Below are positions 61,576 through 64,000 of a stretch of DNA of 64,000 nt, in pieces. How positions within the stretch are numbered: the stretch's first letter is position 1; every line of letters starts with the position of its first letter. Below the pieces are notes generated by a model that saw only the letters and a list, made by a program, of their open reading frames with translations, ran no database searches and was not told the DNA's origin. This DNA comes from Butyrivibrio sp. AE3009 (GTDB lineage: Bacteria; Bacillota; Clostridia; Lachnospirales; Lachnospiraceae), in the NCBI RefSeq assembly GCF_000420845.1, contig NZ_ATVS01000013.1:35575-99574 (forward strand), in the 5' to 3' direction. A program made the translations under genes and the position numbers.

Positions 61576-61707
61576 ATGAGAATACGAAGAAAAGCGATCA
61601 TCAACAAAATTATGGGGGAGGAAGCGCAAAAGAGGGGATTCACGGATCTGCTTATGGCGGCTGAACTTGAAGAAAATGGATTTGAGAATCCTTACAAAAA
61701 CATGTAA
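61576..61707 (+). CDS. Short protein of 43 residues
   Basis: GGGGAAGGA precedes an ATG opening a 43-codon frame: a basic start (MRIRRKAIINKIMG) and an acidic C-terminus (LEENGFENPYKNM). It is probably alpha-helical. No family is recognised. It comes 23 bp after the membrane protein gene and is followed by a terminator. Confidence 0.5.
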   Translation: MRIRRKAIINKIMGEEAQKRGFTDLLMAAELEENGFENPYKNM

Positions 61708-61726
61708 TTATTCAAGTATATTTTTC

Positions 61727-61764
61727 GGCTCCGAGTCGTTTATATAGCGGCTCGGAGTTTTTTT
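61727..61764 (+). terminator. Terminator after the short gene
   Basis: Arms CTCCGAG (61729-61735) and CTCGGAG (61751-61757) with extra pairs, then seven T. Confidence 0.85.
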
Positions 61765-61830
61765 ATCCATAAATGCACTTTATATAGCACATAAATGTTT
61801 GATATACTAGAAGACGGACGGAGGTAAAAG

Positions 61831-62628
61831 ATGCCTTACAATGCGAATGATTTTCCGGTCAGACTGGAAGATGGAAAGGTAACAGTAATATCCTTCGGCA
61901 CAGGAGATAAGCCCCTTGTCATGATTCCGGGGCTGAGGTTTGCATCGATAGACGGCGGGGCGCAGCCGCTTTCCTGGTATTATCGCATATTCGGACGAAG
62001 CTATCGGATATATGTGATTGACAGGAAGTTTCCGCCGGCGACGGGCTGCACCATTCATGATCTGGCCGAAGATGTGAAAAAAGTCCTGGATAAGCTGGGG
62101 CTTTCGTCAGTTTACCTTTTTGGCGCATCCCAGGGCGGTATGATAGCCCAGGATCTTACCATAAATCACCCTGAATATGTCAAAAAGCTGGTGCTTGGCG
62201 TAACTGCCTCAAGGCCCAACGACACCATGAAAGCGGTCATAGGTGGCTGGATAAAACTGGCACAGGCAGGGCGTTTTAGAGACATAGTTAAGGACTATCT
62301 TGAAAAAGGATATTCTGAGCAATATATGAAGAAATACCGCATTGCTCTTCCTCTTCTTTTGAAAACGCAGAGGTTCATGCCAAAAGAGAGCTTCATCACT
62401 TTGGCTAAAGCCTGTCTGTCCGTCGACACCTATGACAAGCTGGACTCCATAAAATGCCCTGTTCTGGTGCTGGGAGGAAGCGAAGATAAAATAGTTACGG
62501 GTGAAGCCTCAGCCGAAATAGCAAGGAAACTTGGCTGTGAGGTCCACATTTATAAAGGGCTTAGCCACGAAGCCTACAACGAAGCAAGGGATTTTAATAA
62601 GAGAATATTTGATTTTTATAACAAATGA
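61831..62628 (+). CDS. Alpha/beta hydrolase
   Basis: This 265-residue protein has oxyanion motif MIPGLRFASIDGG, nucleophile elbow FGASQGGMIA (Ser in GASQG), an Asp in GGSEDKIV and a His in KGLSHEAYNEA. It is soluble and single-domain. The substrate is unknown. GGAGG precedes its ATG. The PAP2 gene follows 22 bp later, probably in one operon. Confidence 0.9.
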   Translation: MPYNANDFPVRLEDGKVTVISFGTGDKPLVMIPGLRFASIDGGAQPLSWYYRIFGRSYRIYVIDRKFPPATGCTIHDLAEDVKKVLDKLGLSSVYLFGASQGGMIAQDLTINHPEYVKKLVLGVTASRPNDTMKAVIGGWIKLAQAGRFRDIVKDYLEKGYSEQYMKKYRIALPLLLKTQRFMPKESFITLAKACLSVDTYDKLDSIKCPVLVLGGSEDKIVTGEASAEIARKLGCEVHIYKGLSHEAYNEARDFNKRIFDFYNK

Positions 62629-62650
62629 TATGTTATAGGAGGGAATGATA

Positions 62651-63589
62651 ATGAGCTTTGATATTCAGTATCTGCTGTTTCTGCAGGGCCTTAGAGGGGC
62701 ATCAGGCGGAATTTTTGATGAATTCTTTAATGCGCTGTCCAAACTTGCGGTGGATCTTCTACCGTTTTTACCTTATATAATTTTCTGGTCAGTGGATAAG
62801 AAATGGGGCTATCGCTTCATGTCTACATTAAGCTGCGGCGAAGTCATCAACGGAATCATCAAGCTGACGGTATGTGCCTACAGACCCTGGATCCGATCTG
62901 ATCTGATAGAACCTGCGGGGGATTCCAAAGTAGCGGCGACCGGGTACTCTTTTCCCAGTGGCCATACCATGTGCGCCACCACCATGTACGGAACAACCTT
63001 CGTATGGCAAAAAAATAAGCGCAAGGCCGTAGCGATACTCTGTGCGGTGCTGATACTGCTGACGGGATTTTCCAGGAATTTCCTTGGCGTTCATACTCCT
63101 CAGGACGTTTTGGTGGGATTCCTTCATTCCTCACTTCTGATTTTTATCATAGGAATAGTTGGAAAAAAGGTTGAAGGCAACGAGAAGGCTCAGGATATTC
63201 TTTCTATTATAGGAATTGTTGCGGTCATCGCTACGCTGGCATATATCCAGCTTAAGGCTTATCCCATGGACTACATAGACGGAGTGCTGCTGGTTGATCC
63301 TCAGAAAATGATGAACGATACCTTCAAGGGATGTGGACTGCTGCTTGGATTGTCGGTGGGTAGCTACGTTGAACGCCATTATATTCATTATGAGATACCT
63401 GAAGGCTCAACTAATCTTCCAATCCTTACATGCATAGGACTTGGAATACTGCTGGCCTGGAACCAGTGGTTTGCCGGTGCTACTATAACCGCTGCTTTTG
63501 GCAAGCATTGGGGGAACCTGATCTCATTTAGTCTTATTACGCTGTTTGCCACGGTTATATGGCCCATTGTAATTAAGAAAAACGCATGA
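62651..63589 (+). CDS. PAP2-family membrane phosphatase
   Basis: This 312-residue protein has the three phosphatase motifs: KLTVCAYRP (motif 1), GYSFPSGHTMC (PSGH, motif 2) and FSRNFLGVHTPQDV (SR...HxxxD, motif 3). They lie within a six-helix core, followed by extra helices. It should dephosphorylate lipid phosphates such as phosphatidate or undecaprenyl pyrophosphate. ATG at 62651 has GGAGG at best spacing; the earlier in-frame ATG at 62645 is too close. Confidence 0.92.
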   Translation: MSFDIQYLLFLQGLRGASGGIFDEFFNALSKLAVDLLPFLPYIIFWSVDKKWGYRFMSTLSCGEVINGIIKLTVCAYRPWIRSDLIEPAGDSKVAATGYSFPSGHTMCATTMYGTTFVWQKNKRKAVAILCAVLILLTGFSRNFLGVHTPQDVLVGFLHSSLLIFIIGIVGKKVEGNEKAQDILSIIGIVAVIATLAYIQLKAYPMDYIDGVLLVDPQKMMNDTFKGCGLLLGLSVGSYVERHYIHYEIPEGSTNLPILTCIGLGILLAWNQWFAGATITAAFGKHWGNLISFSLITLFATVIWPIVIKKNA

Positions 63590-63636
63590 AAAAACCGGTT
63601 TGATATTTAGTGTGAAAAAAATCGTTAAATAAAGTG

Positions 63637-63665
63637 TTGACACTTATATTGCACAGTGATATATT
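63637..63665 (+). promoter_or_regulatory. rRNA operon promoter
   Basis: A perfect TTGACA (63637-63642) and TATATT (63660-63665) with 17-bp spacing lie about 210 bp upstream of the 16S rRNA. The AT-rich sequence before it (63612-63636) could act as an UP element. Confidence 0.85.
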
Positions 63666-63876
63666 TATCTACGTTGCCGCTGCGGACAAGACACATCGAA
63701 AAGCTCGCAAAGGCAGTAGTGGAGCGGATTCTAGGCTCCTGCACCTTGACAAATAAACAGTAATGCAACCCTGAAAATTTCCATGAGAAATTATTCAGAA
63801 TTAACAAACCAAAAGTAATAACGGACAGAACATTAAAGCCAAGCTTTTAGTTCTGGCCGGATTGAACAAAACATTT
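63666..63876 (+). ncRNA. rRNA leader with processing hairpin
   Basis: The 210-nt leader includes a hairpin near 63826-63855: arms CAGAAC and GTTCTG with an inner TAAAGC/GCTTT(T)A. This might be an RNase III site or part of an antitermination leader. A second TTGACA at 63746-63751 has no good -10 partner. Confidence 0.5.

Positions 63877-64000
<124 letters not shown>

Noticed and set aside
63746..63774. Second rRNA promoter with TTGACA at 63746
   Set aside because: No acceptable -10 hexamer at 16-18 bp; the promoter at 63637-63665 is complete.

Overview
The window looks like part of a secondary replicon (chromid or megaplasmid) of a rumen-type Lachnospiraceae bacterium, most likely Butyrivibrio or a close relative. 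That assignment is an inference. It rests on Gram-positive ribosome-binding sites, low-GC codon use, a circularly permuted family 3 beta-glucosidase of the type described from Butyrivibrio, AgrC/AgrA- and DegV-type genes, and a Clostridia-like 16S rRNA 5' end. A plasmid-style replication and partition region (ParA plus a ribbon-helix-helix partner, a 3.3-kb AT-rich non-coding region with iterons, and a Rep_3 initiator) lies on the same stretch as a 16S rRNA gene starting at about 63877. That combination is the signature of a chromid.

Layout. 1-1331: 3' end of a MATE transporter and an HU gene. 1375-7617: partition genes on the minus strand, AT-rich origin region, iterons, rep and a 36-bp perfect palindrome. 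7826-9376: DUF815-type ATPase and a Cys-rich mini-protein. 9481-13518: nickel-handling genes (hypA, larC, a COG0523 GTPase) around an orphan solute-binding lipoprotein. 13647-21245: PAS-GAF-GGDEF cyclase, pta, a YgjV-like membrane protein, a flotillin behind a structured leader that may be a manganese riboswitch, sortase B, a DUF805 protein and a PilZ protein. 21288-28851: two large membrane-anchored surface proteins, a protein with a duplicated unknown domain, and a membrane protein.

29206-35665 is the most interesting block, a tight seven-gene operon. It encodes a short peptide with an ELSDDELDMIAAAG leader-like end, an ECF-type sigma factor, a C39-peptidase ABC exporter, a second ABC exporter of the NHLM-bacteriocin pair type, a GHKL-like domain protein of unknown family, a STAS anti-anti-sigma factor and an RsbW-like anti-sigma kinase. 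It looks like a self-regulated peptide export system with partner-switching control and no visible peptide-modifying enzyme. The unknown domain occurs once in this operon and twice in the protein at 24025-25227, which ties the two blocks together.

35787-49624: small conserved proteins, an EAL/GGDEF remnant, DegV, hydrolases, MATE, an AgrC/AgrA-like pair and a membrane-anchored GH3 enzyme. 49627-56321: a two-component system with a MacAB-like exporter on the minus strand. 56468-63589: membrane and hypothetical proteins, a paralogue of the 35787 small protein, an S41-like protease, an alpha/beta hydrolase and a PAP2 phosphatase. 63590-64000: a strong rRNA promoter, leader and 16S 5' end. No tRNA genes, CRISPR arrays, transposases or phage genes were recognised.
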